Source of the DNA: Baylisascaris procyonis
Taxonomy: Eukaryota > Nematoda > Chromadorea > Rhabditida > Ascarididae
DNA: 64,000 bases
Reading direction: 5' to 3'
Assembly (NCBI GenBank): GCA_037389465.1
Contig: JAZARR010000199.1
Coordinates: 310,001-374,000, forward strand
Shown: piece by piece, positions 1 to 13,172 of the stretch
Layout: every line of letters starts with the position of its first letter
How positions within the stretch are numbered: the stretch's first letter is position 1
Notes under the pieces: generated by a model
Told to the model about the DNA's origin: nothing
What the model saw: the letters and a program-made list of their open reading frames with translations, nothing else
Databases searched by the model: none
Made by a program: the position numbers and the translations under genes

Positions 1-769
1 CATGGGACGAAGACTAGGCTCACATGACGTTTGCAACCCAGCGCTTAATTATGGAAATGACCTTCTTTCCTTTCCCCCCCCTATACTTATTCGACTTAAC
101 TCTCATAGCAGAAGAAAACATTTCGCCATTGCCGTGTGCTTCTCACTAATTCAGATGGTTAACGAAGTGGAGGGTGTGGGGGTGGACTTAGGGTTTGATC
201 TATTTTTACGAGTTGGTATTAAACAGCGGCCGCAAGGTAATTGCACTATAACGACTTCAATAGCCAGTAGATGCTTTCGAGATCAAAATGCCTTTAGCGA
301 TACGCAATGGTTACGTTGCGTTTCATCTACGGAAAAAAAACCCGTCTACCGCAGGAGGTTTAATGTTTTTGAAAATTGCCGTCTACTTTTTTCTAGTTAT
401 ATAGGGTCATACTTCACTGCCTTCGAACTTTGCTTTTTTTGAGAAAAGCAGTTTAAAGGCATCAGCATAGCTGAGAATATGTGATGCTGTGTTAATAAGG
501 CTGTAGCAGCAAGAAGAGCATGGATTATCAAAAATTACTTCTTCTGAACTGTCAACCTAAATTTTCAAGGGTTCTTCAAGGAAAGAATGAAGGCGTGTGT
601 TTGATATTTGCTGTTTCCTCGAGCAGCGCGGAAAGGGGAAGATAGACCACTTTCTCACTTCTGCATCATCTCTTTCCCCTTTTCCCCCTTCTTGCTGCAG
701 CTCTAGCAAAGACTTGTGTTCAAAAAAGAGGAGAGAAAGGCTATAAGGGGGTAATGAAGTGATTTTTAG
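1..769. other. Upstream flank, no supported gene
   Basis: This stretch should hold the missing first exon of the TTC4-like gene if that exon is in the window, but I could not identify it. The exon starting at 770 begins in phase 0 directly after an in-frame TAG acceptor, so a separate upstream exon must supply the start codon and about 20-40 residues. A 146-codon open frame (2-442) looks like chance: it contains low-complexity pyrimidine sequence and resembles no part of TTC4. An acceptor-like TTCAG followed by ATG near 152-157 is a weak candidate start whose frame gives no TTC4-like residues. Confidence 0.4.
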
Positions 770-3700
770 GAGGAAGGTGCTGATCGACAGCCTTTCAACT
801 TTGACGAATGGTGCCGAGAACTCGATCAACACCCTGCATTCATGACTGATCTCCATCTCGACGGAAACGGCCAATATTCGGAAGCAGTGCAAGCACTCCA
901 GGTAGGTGTGACAATTAAGTTATTTGCGGCAGAGTGATTCTCGTAAATGATTAGACCTTCTCTCGAAACCACTCTGGTGCAGGTTTTGCTATTTTTGCCA
1001 TTCTTTCCTCTTTTCCATGAAACTGTCTAAGGGATACATTGTACAAAAGACTTCAAAAATCATAAAAGATGACTATAAATTGCATGTACTGCTGGAATAC
1101 CTGCGAAAGGAGAGGATTTGCAAAGTTGAAAGCAAAAAGAGTCTGTGGGTCTTATATCATGCATCGGTGATCGTATTTTGAAATTCTGGCGGCATTAGTT
1201 TAATGTTTATTTTTCCCTTTTTCATTGATTTTATTCATACGTGGATTTAATCTTAAACCCATTTTCAAACTTCATTTCTGACTTTTTCTTCCAATTTTTT
1301 TCGAAACCATTTGCGAATGTTCCAACTGCTTTTTCATTTTATATATAGTGATCCTTTCACCTCTAAGACGTCTTTGTTTTTGATATAATGATCCATTAGT
1401 ATTACTTGTTTCTTGCAATACTTAATCTTTATCAATAATTGTGCCAATTTCCATGCGAAGTAACTCGGGGCAAGGCGATTGTTGATTTATGGCAATGGAT
1501 TCAACCACATAGACAGGAAGTGAGTAGAGTTAACATAAGCGATGCTGCACCATGAATGTAGCTTTGCTTCGGGGCTTATAGTTTAAGTTGCTTATAAGTT
1601 TAATATCTATAATTTTATCCGCAGTCAGTCTATATTGCCCTAAATCATTTCCTGACAACCGAATTCCCTACCACTTCACTTCAGTAATTTCATTCTCTTT
1701 TGTCGTTTGTTTGCCCTCTTGACGGGTCGTCAAATCATCCTTCCAGACGTACCAGAAACGGGATTGCCGAGGCAGTAAGCAAAAAATTGTTAGTTTTTAA
1801 CGCCTAATTAAGACACTAAAATACGCAAACGTAACATTTTCTTTTGTTCTTGAACCAACTTCACTAGCAGTTGAGGGAAAGTGCGACAGAACTTATATGG
1901 GATCTAATACTTATCCACTGATCTGCAGTCGACGGCAGTTTGATGCAGAAAGTAACATGGCGTATGCTAGCACTCTTCGAGTTGCTCGTTCCCTTTGTAA
2001 GATCACATCATGTGTCCTTTTCTGATCCCTAACCTCATCCTTTCCTTCTTTCTAAGGCATCTGATTCTGTTTTCAGGCATTGAAATATGATGACTCGGAG
2101 ACGGAGGATCGCATTGAAAAGGCGCAACGACACAAAAGTGAGGGGAACAAGCACTTCAAATACAAGAAATATCGATGGGCAACCGATTGCTACACAAATG
2201 GTGCTGCAGTTAGTTGGCTTTCAGTCCTTCTAGTATCATTCTTTTCATGAGCCTCCTCTCTTCCCCCTCTCCCTCAAAGTGCGGTCCTCGTTGTGACACC
2301 ATTTCGCAATCACGGTAAGGGACTTTAATTCCTGTTACCTCGGGTAGCGCGTCTCGCATCAAAGTTTGATGTCTTTGGACCGCCCAGTTCAAATACGATT
2401 AGGTGGGAAGACCAGTTTTATATGAAAATTTTAATTATTATTTGAGAGCACATGGAATCTTCCAAAAATTTGTAGGCGATGCCCAACTACGGTACTTTGT
2501 AACTAGTCGTTACACTTGAGTTTGAACTAGATCAGCGTCACTTAACTCTTCAGTGACCTCTGACCTTAATCATTCCACTGAAATTCTAACTATACTCTCA
2601 ATTTTCAACCGGGAAAAGGATTGAGGTTCCTCACCGTTAAAGTAGGAATAAAATTACCACCTCGTTTTTATAAAATTTTTCTTTTTTTCCTCCTTCTGCC
2701 TCCTTCACTCTGTTTCTTCCATTCAGTTGCGGGGTTGACCTCAAATCAAACTGATATTTTCGGCTGTTATGATAGATGGAAATAACCTTGTTTTTATTTG
2801 AGATAAGCGAGAAAAATGTTCAACAGTTTTATGATCGGTTTATTCAGATGTAATTTGTTGTCTCCATCTTGAGCACCGTAGAAACTGCACCACTGTTCAG
2901 CAATTTTACACCATCTTATGGACTCATTTCTTAACACATATTTGAGATTACCCGAAAATTTCTTGTGGTACAGATGAATATATAACAGTGAACTCAGAAA
3001 CGGGACAGCCAATTTGCATATGGAAGTGGGAAAGCAGTGGAGGGGGAGGGGGGGGGGGGTGGGGAGGAGCGCGAGCAACGGTCTTATATCTGTCACAGTC
3101 GAAAAAAAACAAGTGGGAAATTTCCTGTCCCTTCGATCCCCCCACTGCATAACCGAAGGAAGTGGCGATAGAGGTACTTTATATGCCTCAGCAACACTGT
3201 GCTACAGTGGACATGGAATTTCTGGAAAATATCTAAAATGTTTGAATGGATTCATGCCAAATTCGTCAATTGTGCGTATATTTTCTTTTTATATTTCCTC
3301 ATTAATTTGTTGCTGTTTTAGGGGTTGAATACTCTTGTTGTGGGAAAATACTGCATGTACGCTTGAACTAGCATTTAGAAACATGTTGCTTTGCGAGTAC
3401 GTATGGCTGCTTAGTTGTCCCGTACCCCCCCCCCTCTCTCTCTCCTCCAAAAAAATGCTCTCCATCGCCTCTATTGTTTGGTTCTCATGTCAGATTGTCT
3501 TAGGTTGACACCAAGGTGTTGCTGGTTTCTTCATTTATGTGTTCAACTCTTACTAAATTCGAGTGAGGGTGAAGTGATGAAGGAGGAGATGAAGGGAGAG
3601 GGAACGGGATAGTCATGCCTGGGCCAGATGAAATTGCCTCATCCTGCATGTTATTTGGCAAGGAGTGAGCACTTCATTTACTGAGATGTTTAAAGTGTCT

Positions 3701-6700
3701 CATCCAAAAATATGACAGTGTCATAACCAGAAATTATCGAGAAACTTTAAAATACGAGTGTGACGGACGAGTAGAGTATAAGATAAGGAATTTGAAAACT
3801 GCAATTATGAGATGACAAAGAGGATTGCAGCGATAGGTCGAAGGCAGTCACCGTGATTATGCTTGTTGTTTTATTGGCCTTTTGCTTTCACTCTATTTGG
3901 TCACTGACTGAGTATGAACGTTCTCATAGGTCTTTCACTTCATTACCGCATAAATGTAATTTTTTAGATGAATTAGGAAGTGCAACACAGATTTTCAATT
4001 TGGATCTAGCTTATCTCACCTTTTATCTTTCCGTATTGGGAGGCTTTCTAGATTGAACAGTAAAATGTGATTGTTTACCCGGGCCATTAATTAACTGTAT
4101 GCAAAAGGAAACCGCCATCTGATTGCAGCAATAAAGGAGTTATGTGCGGATCGTGCTTTGAATTCAGTGTTATATTCAAATAGGGCGGCCGCTCAAATAC
4201 ATATTGGTAACTTGCGGTCGGCAACACGCGATTGTGTCTTCGCTCGTCGTTTCGATGCTTCTAATCTGAAGGTGCTCAGTTTCTTCATTAACGGGTCAGT
4301 GAAGCATCATGGACTGCTAGGATTTTATTGCGAACAAAACCTTACAAACCGGAAATGACTCAAATCGAAGGCGACGGATTCGTTATTATGCAGTATTAGG
4401 ATAACTGATCGACTTTGAAGCTCATATCGATTTCAGTTACCAGTAGTGTGAAATGAAACAGTGCTTTGTTTTCAGAACAGGTTGTGAATGTAGGTTTACC
4501 AATAAGCAGCAATGCTAACAGCGCAGTATATTATTAAAGGTAAATTTAGGCGGTGATTCGGTGTGCGGAGTGCCTTATCAAAATGGGGTACGGGAAGCAA
4601 TGCGTTGATTGGATCAACTCGAGCAAGGCACTTTTTGAGGCGTTACCTCAAGACGCACTGGGCAAAGGTAAGCATTTGTTTACTGACCGCAGCCACAAGT
4701 AATCTTCACGTAAGGTTTGCATTCCGATGCGGACGGATGCTGCGTTTCTTTTCCGGTGCTGTCGCGAAGTTGCATTTGCAATGTGTATGTGCGCGCCTGT
4801 ATATCTCTTATGTGGTAGTCGTTTCGAAATATGCTGTTCGTAGCGTTCTGTAGCATGAGATGATGTTCTATAGCAACGTTGAGACCGATCCATCAACTTC
4901 AAAAGAATATATAAATGCGTCGAAAGATTTGCTAACATTTTTGCAGGTTCTGAATTGGGTGGGTAAAAAAATCCTTTTCTGGAAGCACCGTATCAGCGGG
5001 TCACGACCGAGTTGGTCGATCCAGTGAGCAGGATGCAAAGTTTGTCTGACATGTTTTTGCACTTGTCTGTATAGATATTTTAACTGATGCTAACGTGCGC
5101 ACTGGAATTTATGGAAATGTGCCTCCGAGCTTTCCAAAAGAATCGAATCAGTTTTTCTGTAAAAATATCTCCCAAACCATAACCATACAATGGGGGGAGA
5201 TAAAACGATAGGTAGAGATGGAGCAAAACTTTTGTCTCCTTTAGCTAAATTTTATTTTACGAAGAAATCATTCACCATCATTTCTTCAAAAGTATTGCCC
5301 AACTTTTAAAAATTGCTTGCATCTAAACTTTCAGAAATGATCGTTTTTCATTCTTTTCCTCTATTTCTGACAATGCTTGTAATTAAATATATTTTTCTTC
5401 GTTATTCGAATGATCTACCTTATTGCTTTAAAGATTTTGTACAACTTTCTTTAATGGTTGTGCATGGATCCCCCTTACAGAGACAGAGCGCGTTAAAATG
5501 TTGCATGTTGCATTCTCGATCGGCTTCAGTGGAATGCTTGATGTGTTGCTGTTTTTCACTATGGCAGTATTCAGTTTCTTTGGTATTCAAACAATTTACA
5601 CTGCTAGTAATTTCCTTTAATTTTTTGCAAGTTCGTCCCAGGCGCATTCAAATGTCCAACATTAGACCTTTTAAGAGCGTTAAAGATTTTTCTTCGATAC
5701 AAAACAAGTCAGCAGGGTTGCAACAAAGATGGTTGTTCTAAAAGGCGACTGTTTATTTTTCGTTGTTCTTCTTGGAATCCTGTTTGAAGTAGGCAACCCA
5801 TCAGGATGTACATCTCGATGCACCAGCGATCAGACTGTATAAGCTATAAATGCTTATCACTTTGACAGGTTTCTTAACTCACTGGCCGTCGCAACTTAGG
5901 AGAGTTTTCTTCAGTGCACACGCCGCATAACTTAAAATAAACATTCCGGAGTTAAACATTTTTGGAATATTCTGCTAATATCTTTGCTGGAGGGCACTGA
6001 TTCATGGATAGGCTTTCTTCATTCCCATCATCGCTGCTGCACGATGCGATTTCGAATACATGTTCTGGATTGCCTTTAAAAAGTCGTATAGGAAGAGGAA
6101 GGGAAGGAAAGAAAAGTCAAAGAAAACGAAAGATATTGCAGGAGAGGAGCTTGCGGGCCAGTTTAGAGCTGAAAATGGAATTTATCACCTGGTAGAAAGT
6201 GCCGATCGTAGGCAGGTTTATAGCAATATGTTTTATTAGAAACAGATACTGTAGGGAACTGCTTCCGGTTTTGAGGTTTAGTTGGCTTGTAGGTTTGTAA
6301 AATGTTTTAGCAAGTTATATCTTATTGCATCATTTCCTGCAAAAAGTGAATGATTGTTGTGTTGTTAGCATTTTATATTTCAGAAAGGAAGATTTGTTCG
6401 ACCTTTGCATTAATTTTTCAGAGCAGTTGAGCTTCCACTGCGGATTAATGACCTGTTTGGACTTATTTGAGTTTAATTATGCACCAAGTTAATTTATTTG
6501 CAGATAATAGAACAGAGGAACAAATGAAGCGTCTAAACGAGCTAAGGGAGGAGGCGGTGCAGATGGCGCTTGTTGAGGAACGAGATGCGAGGAGAGCAAA
6601 GAATATTGTAAGTTGATTGTAATGGGCTTTGGGCACTTATGATGGAAAAAGACGCCGGTTTGAACTGTAGCATCTCCAAGTAAAGGTTGCAGGGAAAACA

Positions 6701-9700
6701 AGTAGAAAATGCTCTATACTGTGGGGCACAATATATGTTTTTTGCAGTGTAGGTAAATGAATGAGAAAGATAACATTCGCAGCCATCTCTGAAGATATGT
6801 TCAAAAATGGAGGTGTTGTTGTAGGTCATTAATTGAACCACTTGCTACTCTGCTTTTCACATCAAGTTGAATAAAGGTTGCCGCATTATTTGAAATTTCT
6901 GGCAGAGCTTTAAAAATAATAGTGGTGACTGATGGTGTGAGCGAAGGTCTATGATGGGTAAGTTTTATAGTCATCGCTTCACAACAAAACATATCAGATT
7001 CTGAAATTCCTGGCTAAAAGAAAGCGTGATTTGATACCACTGCCACGAAATCAGTGTTTGCGAGACGGACCCTTGAAAAATGAAGATCGGGAGAGGAGGT
7101 TTTCGATAGAAAAATCCGTTGGCGTAATACGCTCATGACACTAGAAATTGCGCTGGAGTGACTTCGAGCGAGAAAGTTTCTAGGAATGGGCATTCGCTTT
7201 TATGAGCTTGTACCATGAAATATTTGCATCTTAAGCAGTGATACTATGACTGCATATACACACACATATATATACATACATATATACATATATGTGTGCG
7301 TATAATAGATGTTTGTGCAGTGTGCTAAAATGAACGTTTTGCCCTTCCTTTAGGGCGTTTTCCCTTTTTCTTATTGTATTCTCTTCGTCCTTCTGAGATT
7401 GTCTGAAATGAAAACTTCTGGGGTAGTGCTGGTAGTTTTAACGGTAAATGCCTACCAGCTGCATCGATTACTTGCAAATTACTTTCCACACTTCACAGGC
7501 CAATTTCTTACTTCATATAGTGGTGCGACATATAAAGTAACCGTTACATAGGCAAATGTTTGGAATATCGTTTGTTCTGCATTTGTTTCATGTGTTAAGA
7601 TGACTGTTTAAGAAGTAACCGAGATATAAAATGCGACAAATCTACCTGCGAATTTAGAGCATACCTGTCTTGTTTACCTCGAAAAAGCACTTTCGGAAGT
7701 TTTTAATGTAATTTAGAGTCTGGTCATACCCTGCTGTATCACCAAAATGGCCTACCTGCTTCCTGTAATGCATATTATATCTGAGTAGAGCGTTATGCAT
7801 ACTTTTCTTACCAGCATAAAAGTACCGCATTGAACGGCATAATGTTGCAGCCGTGACGGGTGGCAAAAGTAATAAGTGCATTGTGTAGGTGGGCAATTGG
7901 AGAGTTGTAATTTAAAGTTTAAACTTAGGCTGCCAAGGAGGAGTTGGACAAGAAGGGATTACTAGCAGCGTTCAAGGCGAGGAATCTGCAGTTCGAGCCG
8001 AAAATAGATTTCGACAATGTCTCTTTGTTTGAATGGTCGCAAATAGAAGTACTCCTCCCACAGACGAAGGCGGTATGTTGTTCTTGCTGATAAAAACGGT
8101 TTTATTTGTCTGGTATTTATGAGGTGCACTAGCACCGCCTAGTGGCAAACGGCTGAGCTATGCATTTTCATAGAACGGCATTCTAAAAAACGAAGAACGG
8201 AGTTTTAGGAGTAGGGAGAAGAAGATTACATAAGAAGGTCGGGGGGAGGTGGGGGGGGGGGTGGAGGGAACGTGGACGAATGTGGAGGGTGGGGGTGGAG
8301 GCAACGTGGATGAGGGGAAAGGGTCACGTAATTAGCGGTTTCCTTTAATATTGAAGTTAATGTTAATCCATTGCTAGTGGCATTATTCAGTAAATATATG
8401 TTGTGCTCAGTAATAGTGTAACTGTTATTGATCTGCGTGGTCCCCACTTGATCTAGTGAAAACTTTATTGAGTAATGAATTTATTATTTCATGGCGAACA
8501 TCTTCAAATAAGCGTTAATGAATACTTGGCCAATAAATGGCCATAATTGGGGGAGAGAAGTAGCAACGTTGCATTCATTCATGTTTCCATATCCCCAACT
8601 TTAAGAAAGGTCATAGGGAAAAGGGAGTCATGGAAAAATCGAAAACATAATGCCGACGAGGTCGGACTCGTAAAGGGTAATGACTGATATGGTGGCGCAA
8701 ATGTCGCGCGTCTTGATATAAGAGGGTGCGTGGATCGAAGTAAAATTCTTACAGAGTCGTACTTCGATATGGGCAGCGAGTATAGGTTGCATTCAGAATA
8801 ACGGTAGCACCTTACCTTTAGCTAGGTGCTATTTTTAAGGACGACCCATCTACCCTCTACAAATTGAATTAATACCAGGTGTACAAGTTGTGAATCTGAG
8901 ACGAAAACTAGCGGGAGTTGAGTGATGCTTATCGTATTCGAATTCTAGCTTATGACAACTTCGATCTCGTTTCATCTTAGAGTGGGTGTATTAGTAGTAA
9001 TTCGAAGGAGTTGTCCAAATATTTAAGAACTGATTCGTTTTGCTCTCTTAAGAAACTCACCTGAAAAATTGCATGGGGATCTCTACCCGATCAGTAGTTC
9101 GTTTTAGCTTATAGAAGAGTAAAGTTCGATAAAGTAGATGCCATTCGTGCCGAGACTACCTATAATATTTGTTCTTTATTTGCTTTTCAAAAAAAAAGGT
9201 TTAATTTAAGACAGGATTAAAGGTCAGTAAAATCAAGAGTATAAGATCTTGAAGCCATTCGGCGAACATGTTTTAGTGAGGACATCGAAAAATAAATCCG
9301 CATACAAATTCCTGGTCTTAGATATCTGTAGAAGTTCATTGGAAATTGAAGATGTGCGCATATATGATTGCCTTTGACATATATATCAGTTGGAGCGTTT
9401 TTTTTTGCAGCATGAACGGGTTTTTTTGGACGATCAAAATGTGTTACATTGGCCATTACTGGTTCAATACCCGGAATGTGGGCAGACCGATTTTTTCACG
9501 GAGTGCTGCGAGTTAAACACTTTGCAAGAGTTGTTGCATCCTTTGTTTCAAAGTGCTTCACCTTGGGACCCGAATCACGATTTCAGGTTAGTTGCCATCT
9601 TTTATTAGACTGCTTGACATGAACTATTCACCTGTTTCTGGAAAAGGGAATCCTGTACGTTTGCATGACCACACAGTTGGGGGTGCTAAATATGAATTTC

Positions 9701-11135
9701 TTAATGTACAGCTCAATATAACGACGAGGTACCTTTTTGAGTTATCATCTTTTTCTCTTAAAAAATTCTGTCGTGTCACCTCACCATACCACGAAAATTA
9801 CCGATTGGAAAACGGGTGTAAGAGGAGGATAGAGGTCAAAGGTGATGAACTGTGAGTATTAAAAACATTTTTATATGTCAACAGTTTGCAACGAATACAA
9901 TGTGAGTTCAGGCAGCAGAATGTGCGTTTATTTGTTACACTGGATAGCTTCGATGGAGAGGTGAATGAAGTGCTGCTGTCGAATACGCTTCGCGAAGTGC
10001 TTTCCACCGAACGGTTCGTCATTGTTCACGGACTTCCCGTTCTCCAGGTAGGTCTTTCTTATTCTGATTGTTTGTTACCATATCGTGCTTGCTAATCTTT
10101 GCGATGGCCTACTAAATCGACCTCAAGTCTACGTTAGGCATTAACTTATATGTTTTGGCTTTGTTGAGTTGTCTGATTCGCAAGCCAATAAAATCACAAC
10201 AGTAAAATTTAATGGGTATAATCTGGATCAGAATGACTCCATAGCCTGAATTTCTTTCCTGCTTGGAGGTGCCTTATGTGCTATATGGAAATGATGTTGA
10301 AATTAAGGTTATAAATGCAGGCATTGAACAGATGGGTGCATTCAAGTAAGCTAAAAAAACACACCAAAGGGGCCTTTGCCAAACCAATTAACTTTACAAA
10401 TTGCAAGCCATTATTAAACATTCGCTATAGTGATGTGTATTTGTTGCGAATCTGTTGCAAGATTTATTTAAGGCAAATTTAAGATATTCAAGACAGAATA
10501 AGTGCAATATTTAAGACATTTTTAAATACCAATAATAAATTTCGAACCTAAGGGACAACTTAAAAATTAGTACAAAAGTCACATCGTGGTGTCGATTTTA
10601 TCTGTCAAGTACCTTCATTCCAGCTTCAGTGGTGCCCACAGATTGTACGTATAGATACTACGTTGTCATCATGCATTTTACAAAGAAAATTGCCAGAAAT
10701 GCGTTAAAAAATTTTTCGGTGTGCATTTATGTAAACAGCCTACAGCCGATCAGGTTGACCGGACCAGTGCTACCTGAAAAAGTGTTGTTGAGGGTGAAAT
10801 CTTTATATTAATCCTTTTAGCACTCAGCTGGTCACGATTATCACTGGGATGACGATGTGGTTTAGTATTGACTTGGTTACTTCGTCATTTAAATGTCAGC
10901 ATGAGTTAGGACATAAAGAGAGTAGTGACTTGCTTAATTACTAAATTGCCCGATCGGTCAATTATAACGACGCTGTCTTATGCGACCGTAATGGCCAACC
11001 GGTGACGCCGACGCGCATGCAAGTTTATGCGCGAAGTGAACTAACTGCTGAAGCATTGTTTTGCAGATGTACACGAAGCAAAAAGTGGGGAGGGATTTCG
11101 AAAGACTCTATTCACGCATATTCAGACCGAAATGA
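770..11135 (+). CDS. TTC4: TTC4/Cns1-like TPR co-chaperone (5' incomplete)
   Basis: Exons joined in phase: 770-901, 2077-2200, 4129-4271, 4550-4667, 6504-6607, 7929-8072, 9411-9586, 9885-10047, 11067-11135. They give 390 codons before TGA, close to the human protein (about 387 aa), with the start Met missing. The family binds the C-termini of Hsp90 and Hsp70 through TPR repeats and is a cytosolic or nuclear co-chaperone. Seen here: HPAFM in exon 1 (family HPxFM); TPR helices over residues about 60-170, including EGNKHFKYKKY, YSNRAAAQIHIGNLRSA and IRCAECLIKMGYGKQC; a charged linker (165-207); AAFKARN (human IKARN); and a C-terminal wheel-type domain with HWPLLVQYPECGQTDF and the final basic residues. 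The donor after 2200 (GTGCTG) is weak and was chosen because it restores phase and family sequence. Expression is probably constitutive, with no regulatory signal seen. Confidence 0.88.
2201..4128 (+). other. TTC4: TTC4 intron 2 with G-run
   Basis: This is a 1.9-kb intron. It holds a long G-run on the coding strand (3038-3067), described separately, and a C-run at about 3425-3432. The overlapping open frames on both strands around 2794-3328 come from this low-complexity sequence. No gene or mobile element is recognised. Confidence 0.6.
3038..3067 (+). repeat. G-rich tract, quadruplex-capable
   Basis: About thirty bases of almost only G, including a run of 12, inside a TTC4 intron and on the transcribed (coding) strand. 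It meets the simple four-run criterion for a G-quadruplex. Similar tracts occur at 8241-8268 and 31620-31640, also inside introns and on the coding strand. Confidence 0.8.
8241..8301 (+). repeat. G-rich tracts in TTC4 intron 6
   Basis: Two closely spaced G-rich segments (8241-8268 and 8283-8301), each with several G runs separated by A, T or short GTGGA words, in the intron between exons 7929-8072 and 9411-9586. They may form G-quadruplexes in the pre-mRNA. No other feature was seen in this 1.3-kb intron. Confidence 0.75.
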
Positions 11136-11754
11136 TTTTTGAGATGAACTTGGATAACGTGCGACGTTGAACAGTTCGTGATGCACTGTTGCCGTTCGTT
11201 GAAGGATATCATGTATGAAAAGTTTGGATCCAGATTTCTACATTCTTTCCTACCCCAAAGTCTGCCACCATGCTCAATATTCTGTAGAGGATGAGAAATT
11301 CGAGGCTGAAAGAACTGCACTTTCAGTGGGTGTCCTTTCCTAAACTGCAATATTCTTTCTTTGCTATCGTGCAGTTATAGAGACATTTGATCCATCAGGA
11401 CTAGAATGAGCGCCAATAATTCTTGGCGTCATTGTTCATTGATTATGCTTGTTTTTCCTCATGGGTAACTAATCCTGACTCATGTTTTCATGTGATTACG
11501 TTCTGAACAGATGTCTGTTTTGAAAGTTGTTATTAAAGATTGTTTGTTGATGAACTTTTGAAATGAATCGTTTTAGACATTGTTGGTGTCTTTTTTTGTT
11601 TTGAAGAGACGGTTTTTACGTGCCGCATCAGTTACCTTTGTTTTGCCAGCTTGCTGGATGCTCATAGAAGGTTTGTTTGTTGTTCTGCTTCATTGCTTCA
11701 CGTTTACCTTCCGTGGCGGATGTTCCCAATTGGGAATTTCCTGCTGCTATAAAT

Positions 11755-11757
<3 letters not shown>

Positions 11758-11828
<71 letters not shown>
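11758..11828. repeat. (TA)n microsatellite
   Basis: About 70 bp of uninterrupted TA dinucleotide repeat. The Ile-Tyr open frames across it are artefacts. Confidence 0.97.
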
Positions 11829-11830
<2 letters not shown>

Positions 11831-13152
11831 CAATTGGTACCCAAATGTTTAACTCTATTCGTTCTCCACCTGCTTAAACAAGCCCTCTGCTGTCAAAAAA
11901 ATAGCCGCTTTGTAGAAGTGATACATTTCAAGCGGAAATTTAACGTAGACAGATGAACTTTCGCATGTTTGAAAGAAAAAACAATGCAGAATCGTTTCGG
12001 TACCTTCGCAGAAAGACAACACGTCCTCTCCCGAAGGTACCGAAGTGCAAAGGAGTGCGCGCTGATTTTGAGGGATATAAGCCACAGAGTTTACTTTCCA
12101 AGTTTTTATTATTCATTAAAATGATTATCAAAGCGCCTTTTACACGACTAGTCTGAATTTCCTCCTCTTACCTCGACCGATTTGCCGCTTTTTTGCCTAG
12201 TCCGATTAAATACTTATTGACTTTAGAAGGAGTACACTATCCGTCTTTAGAAGCACTCACCTTCCCTCCTGGGCATAGAAAGTTCCATCATAGGGATCCG
12301 CTGAAACCCGATGAAAAGGTGCCCCATTTTTATTTAAATGCACAATACCTCATAGCAATGTAACACCTGCTAAAAACGGGCAAGAGAACGAATCGATACT
12401 GCCATTGCAAGCACCTGTCTTCGTCGTATGTACCAACTCTGAATTCTCACATAACCCAACCGCTTTAAAGTTTGCGATGACTTTTGAATTAATGATCTTC
12501 ACGAAGTACCTGTCTCCTTCGTATTTCCTCCCCATCGAACTCATCCATCAGAAACATTATTTCTGTCGTTACTCAGCGTTAGCGTGGAGAAAATTACTGG
12601 TTACAGACGCAACATCCTTCGCATCTCCGGTCCCCTCCTTCACACCTACGTCAGTTCCCCAATTGGGTAAGCTCCAGAGGAGGTTTTTTAAAGATCTGCT
12701 TGCTTTTTCTCTTATTTATATGATGTTTCATGTGCTGCATATTCTGTTGATTCATATTCACTAAACTTTTTGCTGATTTCAAGTTTGTGGAGGTTATTTT
12801 ATCATATTCCACTTAAAGGTCTTTTATCTTATTCCACTTAAAGTGTTATGTTGCGTACAAAAATTGTGACCTTTTCACAAGAACAGTTCGTAGAGGTTGT
12901 GGTTTTACTAGCATCTCCATTGTGTATACAACCATCGAAACTACAGAGCATAGAATTTCTGTGTATATATGCTGGAAGGGAAGGGGCACCTAGTTTTATT
13001 GGCTAAGGCATTTAAATAAAAATTATCAATAGGGTTCATTGTGGAAACAGGTTAGAGATACTTATGAGGATGTCATTCCATACCGTTGTGCACCGACCTT
13101 CCTAATCAATTTGCGCTGCTTGAATGCGGTAGAATTTAATAAGGGAAGATTA

Positions 13153-13159
13153 TTTGCAG
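13153..13159 (+). promoter_or_regulatory. Putative spliced-leader acceptor (PS synthase)
   Basis: TTTGCAG followed 13 bases later by ATGATG (13173), with no recognisable upstream donor or exon. This spacing is typical of nematode trans-splice sites. Whether the exon belongs to the PS synthase or to another gene ending near 14544 is not settled. Confidence 0.45.
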
Positions 13160-13172
13160 AGGTGCAGTGGTG

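Larger units (their letters stand above)
11136..13159. other. Intergenic region between TTC4-like and PS synthase genes
   Basis: No gene is supported. It holds a (TA)n tract (11758-11828) flanked by CCCAATTGG-type words on both sides, and a short near-duplication around 12798-12842 (TTATC-ATTCCACTTAAAG twice). Open frames at 11.9-12.2 kb and 12.4-12.8 kb lack splice support and family resemblance. The last bases form the acceptor used by the next gene. Confidence 0.55.

Noticed and set aside
557..892. 111-codon minus-strand frame overlapping TTC4 exon 1
   Set aside because: The plus strand of 770-901 encodes conserved TTC4 residues, so the opposite frame is a shadow.
11677..11877. Open frames rich in Ile-Tyr across TA repeats (also near 21.9, 24.7 and 45.1 kb)
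   Set aside because: These are translations of dinucleotide repeats, not genes.
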